10,860 nt of DNA from B73-G16 sp964448445 (GTDB lineage: Bacteria > Desulfobacterota > B13-G15), in contig CAYVAU010000055.1 in the NCBI GenBank assembly GCA_964448445.1, positions 1 to 10,860 of the forward strand, given 5' to 3'. The position numbers were made by a program, and so were the translations under genes. Below the pieces are notes generated by a model. It was given only the letters and a program-made list of their open reading frames with translations, ran no database searches and was not told the DNA's origin. Shown in pieces: positions 5,198-10,860 of this stretch (positions are counted from its first letter, which is position 1; each line of letters begins with the position of its first letter).

Positions 5198-6220
5198 ATG
5201 AAGGCGATGGTCTTGGAGAGGACGGTTTCTTCCATCGAGGAGGAGCCGAAGGTCCTGGTGCTTAAGGAGGTACCCATCCCCGAGCCGGGACCGGGGGAGG
5301 TGCTCATAGAGGTTTTGGCCTGCGGGATCTGCCGCACCGAGCTTGACGAGATCGAGGGGAGGCGGAGGCCCCGCTTGCCGGTGATACCTGGACACGAGGT
5401 GGTGGGGCGGGTCGTGAAGCTCGGCCCCGGGGTTTCGCGTCTGCGCGAAGGGGACCGGGTCGGGGTTGGGTGGATCTATTCGGCCTGTGGGAGGTGCCGC
5501 TTCTGCGAAGCGGGAGAGGAGAACCTTTGTGAGGAGTTCAGGGGGACGGGTTGCGACGAGAACGGGGGTTACGCCGAGTACATGGTCGTCAGGGAGGACT
5601 TTGCCTTCCGGATACCCTCGAGGTTTGGGGACCTTGAGGCCGCTCCCCTGCTCTGTGCAGGGGCCATAGGTTACAGGGCCTTAAGGCTTACCGGGATGAA
5701 GGACGGCGAAATCTTGGGGCTTTTCGGCTTTGGGGCCTCCGCCCACATAGTCTATCAGGTGGCGCGCCATCTCTTCCCAAGGGCCAAAATATTCGTATTC
5801 ACCAGGAGGAAAGGGGATGCCCCCAGTGAACTGGCCCGTCAGATGGGTGCTGACTGGGTGGGGGAGACAGGGGAGATGCCCCCGGAGAGGGTGAAGCGTG
5901 CCATAGACACGACGCCCTCTGGCGTCGTGGTCCGTGAGGCCTTGAAGGTCCTGGACAGGGGAGGGAGGCTCGTAATTAATGCGATCCGCAAGGAGGGCCC
6001 CATTCCCGAGCTCGACTATGCGGATCACATGTGGCTTGAAAAGGAGATAAAGACCGTGGCCAATATCGCCCGCAGGGACATCGCGGAATTTCTGCCGCTG
6101 GCTGCCGAAATCCCCATCCTACCCGAGATAAAGGTCTTTGACCTCCAGGAGGCAAACGAGGCCCTCCTCTCCCTTAAGAGGGGAGGTTACCGTGGGGCAG
6201 GGGTCCTGAAGATGAGATGA
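5198..6220 (+). CDS. Zinc-dependent alcohol dehydrogenase family protein (MDR)
   Basis: Medium-chain dehydrogenase/reductase that would interconvert alcohols and aldehydes or ketones with NAD(P)H. The N-terminal GroES-like domain holds catalytic zinc ligands Cys42 (CGICRTEL), His66-Glu67 (GHEVVG) and Cys153; the structural zinc lobe is complete with Cys97, Cys100, Cys103 and Cys111 (CGRCRFC...NLC). The Rossmann domain starts at GLFGFGASAH (174-183). The overall pattern, including LLCAGAIGYRALR and the FTRR strand end, resembles the 'zinc-binding alcohol dehydrogenase family' group (TIGR02822-like); the arginines in the FTRR loop hint at NADPH, which is inference. Substrate cannot be read from sequence. 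The ATG at 5198 fits the family start MKAMVLE but has no clear Shine-Dalgarno. ndk follows after 16 bases, so the two are likely co-transcribed. Confidence 0.9.
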   Translation: MKAMVLERTVSSIEEEPKVLVLKEVPIPEPGPGEVLIEVLACGICRTELDEIEGRRRPRLPVIPGHEVVGRVVKLGPGVSRLREGDRVGVGWIYSACGRCRFCEAGEENLCEEFRGTGCDENGGYAEYMVVREDFAFRIPSRFGDLEAAPLLCAGAIGYRALRLTGMKDGEILGLFGFGASAHIVYQVARHLFPRAKIFVFTRRKGDAPSELARQMGADWVGETGEMPPERVKRAIDTTPSGVVVREALKVLDRGGRLVINAIRKEGPIPELDYADHMWLEKEIKTVANIARRDIAEFLPLAAEIPILPEIKVFDLQEANEALLSLKRGGYRGAGVLKMR

Positions 6221-6236
6221 ATTCGGGAGGTGGAGG

Positions 6237-6656
6237 ATGGAGCGGACTCTGGTGATCGTCAAGCCCGATGGTGTGAAGAAGAACCTGATAGGGGAGGTCA
6301 TAAGGCGCTTCGAGGGGGATGGACTCAAGGTGGTCGGGCTCAAGATGCTGCGGCTCTCCAAGGAGGAGGCCGAGGGCTTCTATCAGGTCCACCGGGACAA
6401 GCCCTTCTTTTCGTCCCTTACCGACTTCATGTCCAGCGGCCCCATCGTGGTGATGGTCCTTCAGGGGGAGGGGGCCGTAGAGAGGGTCAGGGAGATAATG
6501 GGGGCCACCGATCCCGGGAAGGCCGCCCCGGGGACCATAAGGAATCTTTACGGGGACAACATCCAAGAGAACATCGTCCACGGATCGGATTCCCCCGAAA
6601 GTGCCGCTTATGAAATACCGTATTTTTTCAGCGCCGTGGAGATTTACGAGCGATAA
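6237..6656 (+). CDS. ndk: Nucleoside diphosphate kinase
   Basis: Transfers the gamma-phosphate of ATP to nucleoside diphosphates through a phosphohistidine, balancing NTP and dNTP pools in the cytosol. The 139-residue protein has the full set of motifs: Lys9 in IVKPDGV, HRDKPFF at 52-58 (substrate contact), the Arg of PGTIR at 98-102, Asn112, and the active-site His115 in NIVHGSDSPE. Length is standard for bacterial Ndk. The stretch NLYGDNIQEN before the catalytic motif differs from the common 'GDFG...GRN' version but keeps the catalytic residues. The ATG at 6237 is preceded by GGGAGGTGGAGG. It follows the alcohol dehydrogenase gene by 16 bases; there is no functional link that I can see beyond shared transcription. 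Confidence 0.97.
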   Translation: MERTLVIVKPDGVKKNLIGEVIRRFEGDGLKVVGLKMLRLSKEEAEGFYQVHRDKPFFSSLTDFMSSGPIVVMVLQGEGAVERVREIMGATDPGKAAPGTIRNLYGDNIQENIVHGSDSPESAAYEIPYFFSAVEIYER

Positions 6657-6683
6657 GGCCCCAGGGGAAGTCCCTTCGGGGCC
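6657..6683 (+). repeat. Hairpin after ndk without a T-tract
   Basis: GGCCCC (6657-6662) pairs with GGGGCC (6678-6683), with an inner GGG/CCC (6664-6666 with 6672-6674) and a small asymmetric bulge. It begins immediately after the ndk stop. No run of T follows, so it is not a standard intrinsic terminator; it may stabilise the mRNA end or mark a Rho-dependent end. Confidence 0.45.
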
Positions 6684-6687
6684 TCGG

Positions 6688-6716
6688 TTGACAAGGTGGG
6701 GGAGGTAAGGTAAAAA
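6688..6716 (+). promoter_or_regulatory. Strong candidate sigma-70 promoter of the beta-oxidation unit
   Basis: Perfect TTGACA at 6688-6693, 17-base spacer, TAAAAA at 6711-6716 (4/6). Predicted start about 6723, leaving a leader of about 54 bases before the ATG at 6777, whose ribosome site is TAGGAGGTG (6764-6772). Confidence 0.6.
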
Positions 6717-6721
6717 ACCTT
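6707..6721. promoter_or_regulatory. Inverted repeat over the -10 box (candidate operator)
   Basis: AAGGT (6707-6711) and ACCTT (6717-6721) form a perfect inverted repeat around five A, covering the -10 box. A second A/T-rich repeat follows downstream: AAAAAG (6725-6730) and CTTTTT (6740-6745). Either could be bound by a repressor; no regulator gene is adjacent. Confidence 0.35.
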
Positions 6722-6776
6722 GTGAAAAAGGGAACTTATCTTTTTTGCTAATTTCAGAAGAAGTAGGAGGTGTGAG

Positions 6777-7631
6777 ATGGAGATAAAGAAGGTAGGTGTT
6801 GTGGGGGCGGGGGCGATGGGAAGTGGTATTGCGCAGGTCTGTGCTCAGGCTGGTTTAGAGGTGGTTATGAGGGATATCGCTGACGAGTTCGTAGAGAAGG
6901 GATTAAAGAGCATCGAGTCCTTTTTGAATGAGGGGATAAAGAGGGGTAAGGTCACGGAGGAGCAGAAGAAGGCGACCCTGGCCAGGATCAAGGGGACCAC
7001 GAAGATGGAGGATTTGAAGGATGTGGATTTCGTCATAGAGGCGGTGGTCGAAGTGATGGACATCAAGAAGCAGGTCTTCAAGGAGCTGGACGAGCTGGTC
7101 CGGCCAGAAGTAATCCTTTCGACCAACACGTCTTCGCTAAGTATCACTGAGATCGCCACCGCCACAAAGAGGCCCGATAAGGTTGTGGGGATGCATTTCT
7201 TCAATCCGGCCCAGTTGATGAGGCTTGTGGAGGTTGTAAGGGGTCTTGAGACGAGCGATGAGACGGTCTCTATCTGCCGGGAGCTTTCAGAGAAGTTGGG
7301 CAAGGTCCCGGTGATCGTCAACAAGGACGTCCCCGGCTTTATCGTCAACCGCATAATGATGATCCAGTTCATGGAGGCCATAAGGCTTTACGAGGAAGGG
7401 GTGGCTTCCATGGAGGACATAGACAAGGCCGTCAAGTTCGGTCTCAACTATCCTATGGGGCCCTTCGAGCTTATGGATTTGACGGGCCTCGACATCGGCT
7501 ATCACGTCAACGAGTATCTGAACAAGGAGCTCGACCACTGGCCCGCGACCCCTTACAGCCTCAGGGTGAGATTTAAGGCAGGGAAGTTAGGCCGCAAGAC
7601 CGGTGAGGGCTGGTACAAGTATGGGAAGTGA
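6777..7631 (+). CDS. hbd: 3-hydroxyacyl-CoA (3-hydroxybutyryl-CoA) dehydrogenase
   Basis: Oxidises (S)-3-hydroxyacyl-CoA to 3-ketoacyl-CoA with NAD, or the reverse. The single-function 284-residue form is typical of Hbd/PaaH rather than of the fused FadB. The Rossmann motif VGVVGAGAMGSGIAQ lies at 6-20; Glu88 in IEAVVE follows; the catalytic set is Ser119 (TNTSSLSI), His140 (HFFNP), Glu152 (LVEVV) and Asn191 (GFIVNR), with the same spacing as the well-studied mammalian enzyme within a residue. The C-terminal dimerisation domain has YPMGPFELMDLTGLD. It is first in a four-gene unit after a good promoter (6688-6716). Its TGA is fused to the next ribosome site (TGAGGAGG), ten bases before the hydratase start. 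Chain length is not decided by sequence; C4 is the usual assumption. Confidence 0.95.
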   Translation: MEIKKVGVVGAGAMGSGIAQVCAQAGLEVVMRDIADEFVEKGLKSIESFLNEGIKRGKVTEEQKKATLARIKGTTKMEDLKDVDFVIEAVVEVMDIKKQVFKELDELVRPEVILSTNTSSLSITEIATATKRPDKVVGMHFFNPAQLMRLVEVVRGLETSDETVSICRELSEKLGKVPVIVNKDVPGFIVNRIMMIQFMEAIRLYEEGVASMEDIDKAVKFGLNYPMGPFELMDLTGLDIGYHVNEYLNKELDHWPATPYSLRVRFKAGKLGRKTGEGWYKYGK

Positions 7632-7641
7632 GGAGGGGAGC

Positions 7642-8421
7642 ATGCATCATTTTGAGAATTTGAAAGTGGAGAAGGAGCAGAAGGTCCTCCTTGTGACCCT
7701 TAACCGCCCTCCTTACAATCCCCTGAGTTCTGCCCTCTATGGGGAGTTGATGGAGCTTTGTCAGGAGGTGGAGAAGTCCAATGACATAAAGGTGGTGGTC
7801 ATAACTGGTTCGGAGAAGGCCTTCTCGACCGGTTTGGATGTGAAGGAGGTGGAGGGGAAGAGCCCTGTGGAGATGGGCAGGATTGGGGATCTGAGCCGCA
7901 GGGCTTCCTGTGCCCTGGCGGAGCTTTCGGTGCCGACTGTGGCTGCCATAAGGGGCCTTGCGGTCGGTGGCGGGCTTGAGCTTGCCCTTTGCTGCGATTT
8001 CCGCTTTGCCTCCGAGGATTCCCGTTTTGGGCAGCCGGAGATAAACCTAGGGATCATCCCCGGTGGAGGGGCCACCCAGAGGTTGCCGAGGCTTATAGGC
8101 CTTTCCAAGGCCAGGGAGCTCCTTTTCACCGGTCAGATGATAGATGCCAGGAGGGCCCTGGAGATCGGGCTTGTGGATCGGGTCTATCCTCCCGAGAGCC
8201 TCCTGGAGGAGTCCTTGAAGTTTGCAAGGGAGATTGCCGCAAAACCCCTGGTGGCCCTTAAGGCCTTGAAGCGGGCCATCAACAAGGGCATTGAGATGTC
8301 CTTGGAGGGCGCCCTTGTGTACGAAGGTCAGTGTTTCCTTCAGACCTTCGTCTCCGAGGACGGGCGCGAGGGACTGAGGGCCTTTGTGGAGAAGAGGAAA
8401 CCCGAATTCAAGGATAGATGA
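7642..8421 (+). CDS. Enoyl-CoA hydratase (crotonase family)
   Basis: Adds water to trans-2-enoyl-CoA, giving the (S)-3-hydroxyacyl-CoA used by the dehydrogenase encoded just upstream. With the ATG at 7642 the product is 259 residues, the usual length. Both catalytic acids of true hydratases are present: Glu113 in GGGLELAL and Glu133 in GQPEINLG (matching rat hydratase 144 and 164), and the oxyanion-hole segments are FSTGLDV at 61-67 and GLAVGGG at 105-111. The N-terminus reads NRPPYNPLS rather than the common NRP...NAL. Start choice: ATG 7642 lies five bases after AGGAGG; ATG 7621 and an earlier codon at 7603 would overlap hbd and lack a site. The TGA at 8419-8421 is fused to the next ribosome site. 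Crotonase-fold relatives do other chemistry, but the two glutamates and the context favour hydratase. Confidence 0.93.
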   Translation: MHHFENLKVEKEQKVLLVTLNRPPYNPLSSALYGELMELCQEVEKSNDIKVVVITGSEKAFSTGLDVKEVEGKSPVEMGRIGDLSRRASCALAELSVPTVAAIRGLAVGGGLELALCCDFRFASEDSRFGQPEINLGIIPGGGATQRLPRLIGLSKARELLFTGQMIDARRALEIGLVDRVYPPESLLEESLKFAREIAAKPLVALKALKRAINKGIEMSLEGALVYEGQCFLQTFVSEDGREGLRAFVEKRKPEFKDR

Positions 8422-8431
8422 GGAGGTAGAG

Positions 8432-9613
8432 GTGGCGAGACGGGCTTGCATTATTGCTGGAGGCATGTGCAAGTGGGGGGTTCGCGAGGCCTCCTTGGTG
8501 GACATGGTCCAGGAGGCGGCCAAGGAGTGCCTTGGGGACATCCCGGGGCTCAAGCCCAAGGACATCGATGGCTTTCTCTTTGCCAGTTCCTATGCGGGCA
8601 GGTGTTCCTTTCAGGTGAACACTGCGCCAGTGATGGCCGAAAGGCTGGGTCTTAAGCCCACCTCCATCTGTGCCAGGGTGGATGTGCTCTGTGCCGGAGG
8701 GAGCACCGGCATCCTTCTGGCCAAAGGGCTGGTGGAGAGCGGGATGGCCGATATAGTGATGGTGGCCGGAGGGGAGAAGCTCTATACCCCCCAGAAGTGG
8801 GAGGTCTTTTACAGCGAGCTTGCCTCCATAGATCATGACTGGGATGCCCCTCACGGTCTGGGGCTTCCTCCTCCTTTCTTTGCCCTCATTGCCAAGGAGC
8901 ACATGAGGCGTTATGGGACTACCAAGGAGCAGATGGCCTGGGTTTCGGTCACAAATTACAATTACGGTTCCGAGAACCCCAAGGCCCAGTTCCAGAAGAA
9001 GCTCACCCTTGAAGAAGCGCTCGGTGCCCCTCCGGTGGTCCCGCCTCTGACCCTCTATGATTGCTGCCCCATCACCGACGGGGCGGCGGCGGTTATCATC
9101 GCCGAGGAGTCGAGGGCCAAGGATCTTACTGACAGGCCCCTCGTTTACATCCGCGGCGGGGCTCAGGCCTCCCTGCACAGCGTTTCGGCCAACTGGCCGG
9201 GGGAGCACCTGGCCGACTGGGCCCATCTCAGGGTGGCGGCAAAGAGGGCCTATGAGAGCGCGGGGGTTGGCCCCGAGGACATCGATGTGGCCCAGACCCA
9301 CGACTGTTTCAGCATCTCCCAGATCATCGAGGTGGAGGAGCTTGGCTTCTGCAAGAAGGGCGAGGGCGGTTCCTTCATCGAGTCCGGTCAGACCCGTATA
9401 GGGGGAAAGGTCCCCCTTAACACCGATGGGGGGCTTCTTTCCTGCGGGCATCCCTTCGGGGCCACGGGTATCCGTCAGGCCATAGAGATAATGCGCCAGT
9501 TGCAGGGGAGGGCCCGCTTCCAGGTGGAGGGTGCCGAGATCGGCCTCACCCACAACCTGAGCGGGCTCAATGTGGAGCACACCATTGTGATCTACGGTCG
9601 TGAGCCCAAGTAG
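8432..9613 (+). CDS. SCP2-like thiolase (acyl-CoA acetyltransferase), DUF35-associated type
   Basis: Cleaves 3-ketoacyl-CoA with CoA, or condenses two acyl-CoAs. The 393-residue product belongs to the SCP2/archaeal-type thiolases rather than FadA/AtoB. The nucleophile is Cys87 in VDVLCAGGSTG; His290 in THDCFS (the usual HDxF/NExF position) and His340 in GHPFGATG complete the active site; near the end the common 'C-x-G' loop is replaced by HNLSG at 374-378, as in this subfamily. Having Cys87 argues for thiolase and against the steroid retro-aldolases (Ltp2) that share this fold. Start: GTG at 8432, five bases after AGGAGG (8421-8426); extension to 8384 would overlap the hydratase. The next gene encodes a DUF35 partner, as in archaeal acetoacetyl-CoA thiolase and in BbsAB, so a heteromeric enzyme is likely. 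The substrate is unknown. Confidence 0.92.
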   Translation: MARRACIIAGGMCKWGVREASLVDMVQEAAKECLGDIPGLKPKDIDGFLFASSYAGRCSFQVNTAPVMAERLGLKPTSICARVDVLCAGGSTGILLAKGLVESGMADIVMVAGGEKLYTPQKWEVFYSELASIDHDWDAPHGLGLPPPFFALIAKEHMRRYGTTKEQMAWVSVTNYNYGSENPKAQFQKKLTLEEALGAPPVVPPLTLYDCCPITDGAAAVIIAEESRAKDLTDRPLVYIRGGAQASLHSVSANWPGEHLADWAHLRVAAKRAYESAGVGPEDIDVAQTHDCFSISQIIEVEELGFCKKGEGGSFIESGQTRIGGKVPLNTDGGLLSCGHPFGATGIRQAIEIMRQLQGRARFQVEGAEIGLTHNLSGLNVEHTIVIYGREPK

Positions 9614-9624
9614 GAGGTGCAGAG

Positions 9625-10125
9625 ATGGCGATCTTGGGGATACCTATCCTGGAGGACAAGTACCCGGTGACCATGGACATGTGGCCCCTTGAGGCCAAGG
9701 AGTTCAACCGGGTCCATCAGTTTTACGAGAACCTGAAGGCCGGAAAGTTCACCACCACCAGGTGCCGCACCTGTGGCCATGTGGCCTATCCCCCGCGGGT
9801 GATCTGTCCCGAGTGCTATTCGGATGAGCTCGAGTGGGTGGAGCTGCCCAAAAGGGGCAGGGTGATCAATTTCACCGAGGAGGTGAGGGGGGTACCCTTG
9901 GGATTTGAGTCCCCTTTGATTCACGCCTGGATAGATCTGGGGGAGGGGAGTCCCATAAAGAGGATCTTAAGCCGCGTAATCAACTGTCCTGTGGGGAAGT
10001 TGAAGGAGGGCTCTGAGGTTCAGCTTGTGGTCTTCGAGGTCCCCTCCCATCCCATAGAGGTCAAAGGCGGTGAGATGAGGTGGGCAGAGAGGGTATTTTT
10101 CGCCTTTGAACCCGTGGAAAAATAG
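9625..10125 (+). CDS. DUF35 zinc-ribbon/OB-fold protein, thiolase partner
   Basis: The 166-residue product has a helical N-terminal hairpin (about 20-42, ending FYENLKAGKF), a rubredoxin-like zinc ribbon with Cys47, Cys50, Cys61 and Cys64 (CRTCG...CPEC), and an OB-fold domain from about 72 onward (GRVINFTEEVRGVP, then SPLIHAWIDLGEGSPI and a late VQLVVFEV strand). In known systems such proteins bind SCP2-like thiolases and hold the CoA chain: the DUF35 subunit of the archaeal thiolase/HMG-CoA synthase complex, BbsA of benzylsuccinyl-CoA thiolase, and ChsH2 of steroid side-chain enzymes. Here it follows the thiolase by 11 bases, with the thiolase TAG inside its own ribosome site (TAGGAGGTG), so one-to-one synthesis is likely. 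It is the last gene before the terminator. Confidence 0.92.
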   Translation: MAILGIPILEDKYPVTMDMWPLEAKEFNRVHQFYENLKAGKFTTTRCRTCGHVAYPPRVICPECYSDELEWVELPKRGRVINFTEEVRGVPLGFESPLIHAWIDLGEGSPIKRILSRVINCPVGKLKEGSEVQLVVFEVPSHPIEVKGGEMRWAERVFFAFEPVEK

Positions 10126-10135
10126 TCCTTTAGAT

Positions 10136-10166
10136 GGGGGAGCCTTTGGGCTCCCCCTCTTTTTTA
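10136..10166 (+). terminator. Intrinsic terminator of the four-gene unit
   Basis: GGGGGAGCC (10136-10144) pairs with GGCTCCCCC (10149-10157) around the loop TTTG; TCTTTTTTT follows to 10165. The T-tract runs into the stop codon (TAA, 10166-10164) of the convergent glycosyltransferase. On the minus strand no T-tract follows the hairpin, so it looks one-directional. Confidence 0.93.
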
Positions 10167-10860
10167 TCTTTTTCCTATCTCGATCCTGCCCTTCACCTCG
10201 TAAATGAGGGCTATCATCAGGGTGAGGTAGTCCCTGAGGTGGCGGGTGAGCAGGAAATTGTCCCTCACAAATTCCCTCGCCTTCTTCCCCATGGCCTTGA
10301 GGATCTCGGGATGGGTCAGAAGGTAACGGATCCTCAAGGCGGCCCCCTCCGGGGTATGGACCCTGAAGCCCGTATGGTGGTTTATGACCTGAAGTCTTAT
10401 TCCTCCCGTATCGCCCCCTATCACCGGTTTTCCCTTCCAAAGGGCCTCGGTCACGGTGAGGCCAAAGCCCTCCTTTAGGGACTTTTGCAGCACGATTGTG
10501 GCCCCCCTCTGCAGGGCATTTACGGTGAGATCGGCCTTGGGTTGCAACATGAGGATGAAGGCGTCGGGGTCATCTCCAACTGACAGTTTCACCTCCCGAT
10601 AGACGGCCTCCCCCTCGGGATCGTCGCTGGCGGGTCCTCCTGCCAAAACCAGCTGGAGGGAGGGGATGAATTTTTTGGCGAGCTTGTAAGCCTGTATCAC
10701 TCCCAGGGGGTCCTTGAAGCGATCGAACCTGGAGATCTGCACCAGCAGGGGCCTTCTCGGGTCTATGCCGAAGTCCTCAAGCACTGCCTCGACCTCTCCC
10801 GGCGATAGGTCGCGGTTTTTATCGCTCAGCGGGTCGATACTTGGGGGGATGATGTAAAGG
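10164..10860 (-). CDS. treT: Trehalose synthase TreT-like GT4 glycosyltransferase, C-terminal part
   Basis: C-terminal 231 residues of a GT-B glycosyltransferase of family 4; the frame stays open through the right edge, so the gene starts outside. The segment nearest the edge reads IIPPSIDPLSDKNRDLS, characteristic of trehalose glycosyltransferring synthase (TreT), which makes trehalose from NDP-glucose and glucose. It is followed by VQISRFDRFKDPLGVI (donor-domain start), LAGGPASDDPEGEAVY, and EGFGLTVTE, the GT4 E-x7-E motif that binds the nucleotide sugar; GGDTGGIRLQV is also as in TreT. TreT is best known from Thermococcales, Thermoproteus and Thermotoga-type thermophiles, where trehalose is a compatible solute or heat protectant. 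A GTG at 10784 is internal and not the start. Other GT4 enzymes cannot be excluded without the N-terminal acceptor domain. Confidence 0.85.
   Translation of the reverse strand, partial: LYIIPPSIDPLSDKNRDLSPGEVEAVLEDFGIDPRRPLLVQISRFDRFKDPLGVIQAYKLAKKFIPSLQLVLAGGPASDDPEGEAVYREVKLSVGDDPDAFILMLQPKADLTVNALQRGATIVLQKSLKEGFGLTVTEALWKGKPVIGGDTGGIRLQVINHHTGFRVHTPEGAALRIRYLLTHPEILKAMGKKAREFVRDNFLLTRHLRDYLTLMIALIYEVKGRIEIGKR

Noticed and set aside
6657..6683. Intrinsic terminator after ndk
   Set aside because: The hairpin is not followed by a T-tract, so I list it only as a hairpin.
8418..8420. ATG overlapping the hydratase TGA (ATGA) as the thiolase start
   Set aside because: It is in another frame; the GTG at 8432 is in frame and correctly spaced from AGGAGG.
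8408..9580. 390-codon open frame on the minus strand opposite the thiolase gene
   Set aside because: It mirrors the thiolase gene, has no recognisable motif or ribosome site, and reflects the G/C bias of the coding strand; the plus-strand thiolase has clear catalytic motifs.
1..10860. tRNA, rRNA, CRISPR array, insertion sequence or attachment site
   Set aside because: I found no cloverleaf, regularly spaced direct repeats, transposase-like frame or terminal repeats; the genes are ordinary chromosomal ones of similar codon use.

Overview
The window reads as bacterial chromosome from a thermophile, plausibly of a Desulfobacterota/Thermodesulfobacteriota-like lineage. GroES/GroEL, a DksA/TraR-type zinc protein and Ndk are bacterial housekeeping genes. 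Three things point to heat: a TtuB-TtuA pair (2-thiolation of tRNA U54, a modification typical of thermophiles), a TreT-type trehalose synthase (best known from thermophilic archaea and bacteria), and heavy use of AGG arginine and ATA isoleucine codons. The taxonomic guess is inference. There is no mobile element, CRISPR array, rRNA or tRNA, coding density is high, and no gene-free stretch exceeds 300 bases.

Layout. (1) 2-388 is the 3' end of an isochorismatase-fold cysteine hydrolase; it overlaps tail to tail with a family 4 uracil-DNA glycosylase (348-1010, minus). (2) A divergent region of about 120 bp leads into a small helical-repeat protein (1132-1539) that overlaps a DksA/TraR-type zinc-finger gene (1517-1954). 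(3) groES-groEL follow (2032-3981) with their own candidate promoter, a 7-bp inverted repeat at the predicted transcription start, and a strong terminator. (4) ttuB-ttuA run on the minus strand (5115 to 4038), one base apart. (5) Divergently, a zinc alcohol dehydrogenase (5198-6220) is followed by ndk (6237-6656). (6) A well-delimited four-gene unit (promoter 6688-6716, terminator 10136-10166) encodes 3-hydroxyacyl-CoA dehydrogenase, enoyl-CoA hydratase, an SCP2-like thiolase and its DUF35 zinc-ribbon/OB-fold partner. (7) The C-terminal part of a TreT-like glycosyltransferase runs in from the right edge on the minus strand.

How the genes work together. The four-gene unit contains the hydration, oxidation and thiolysis steps of beta-oxidation (or the reverse, C4 formation from acetyl-CoA). 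All three gene junctions have the stop codon fused to the next Shine-Dalgarno, implying coupled synthesis in fixed ratio. The thiolase plus DUF35 arrangement resembles the archaeal thiolase/HMG-CoA synthase/DUF35 complex and bacterial BbsAB rather than an ordinary FadA. TtuB would carry sulfur as a C-terminal thiocarboxylate to TtuA. Points most worth a second look are the thiolase-DUF35 module, a non-CIRCE inverted repeat in the groES leader, an inverted repeat over the -10 box of the beta-oxidation promoter, and two genes whose predicted transcripts would be nearly leaderless.
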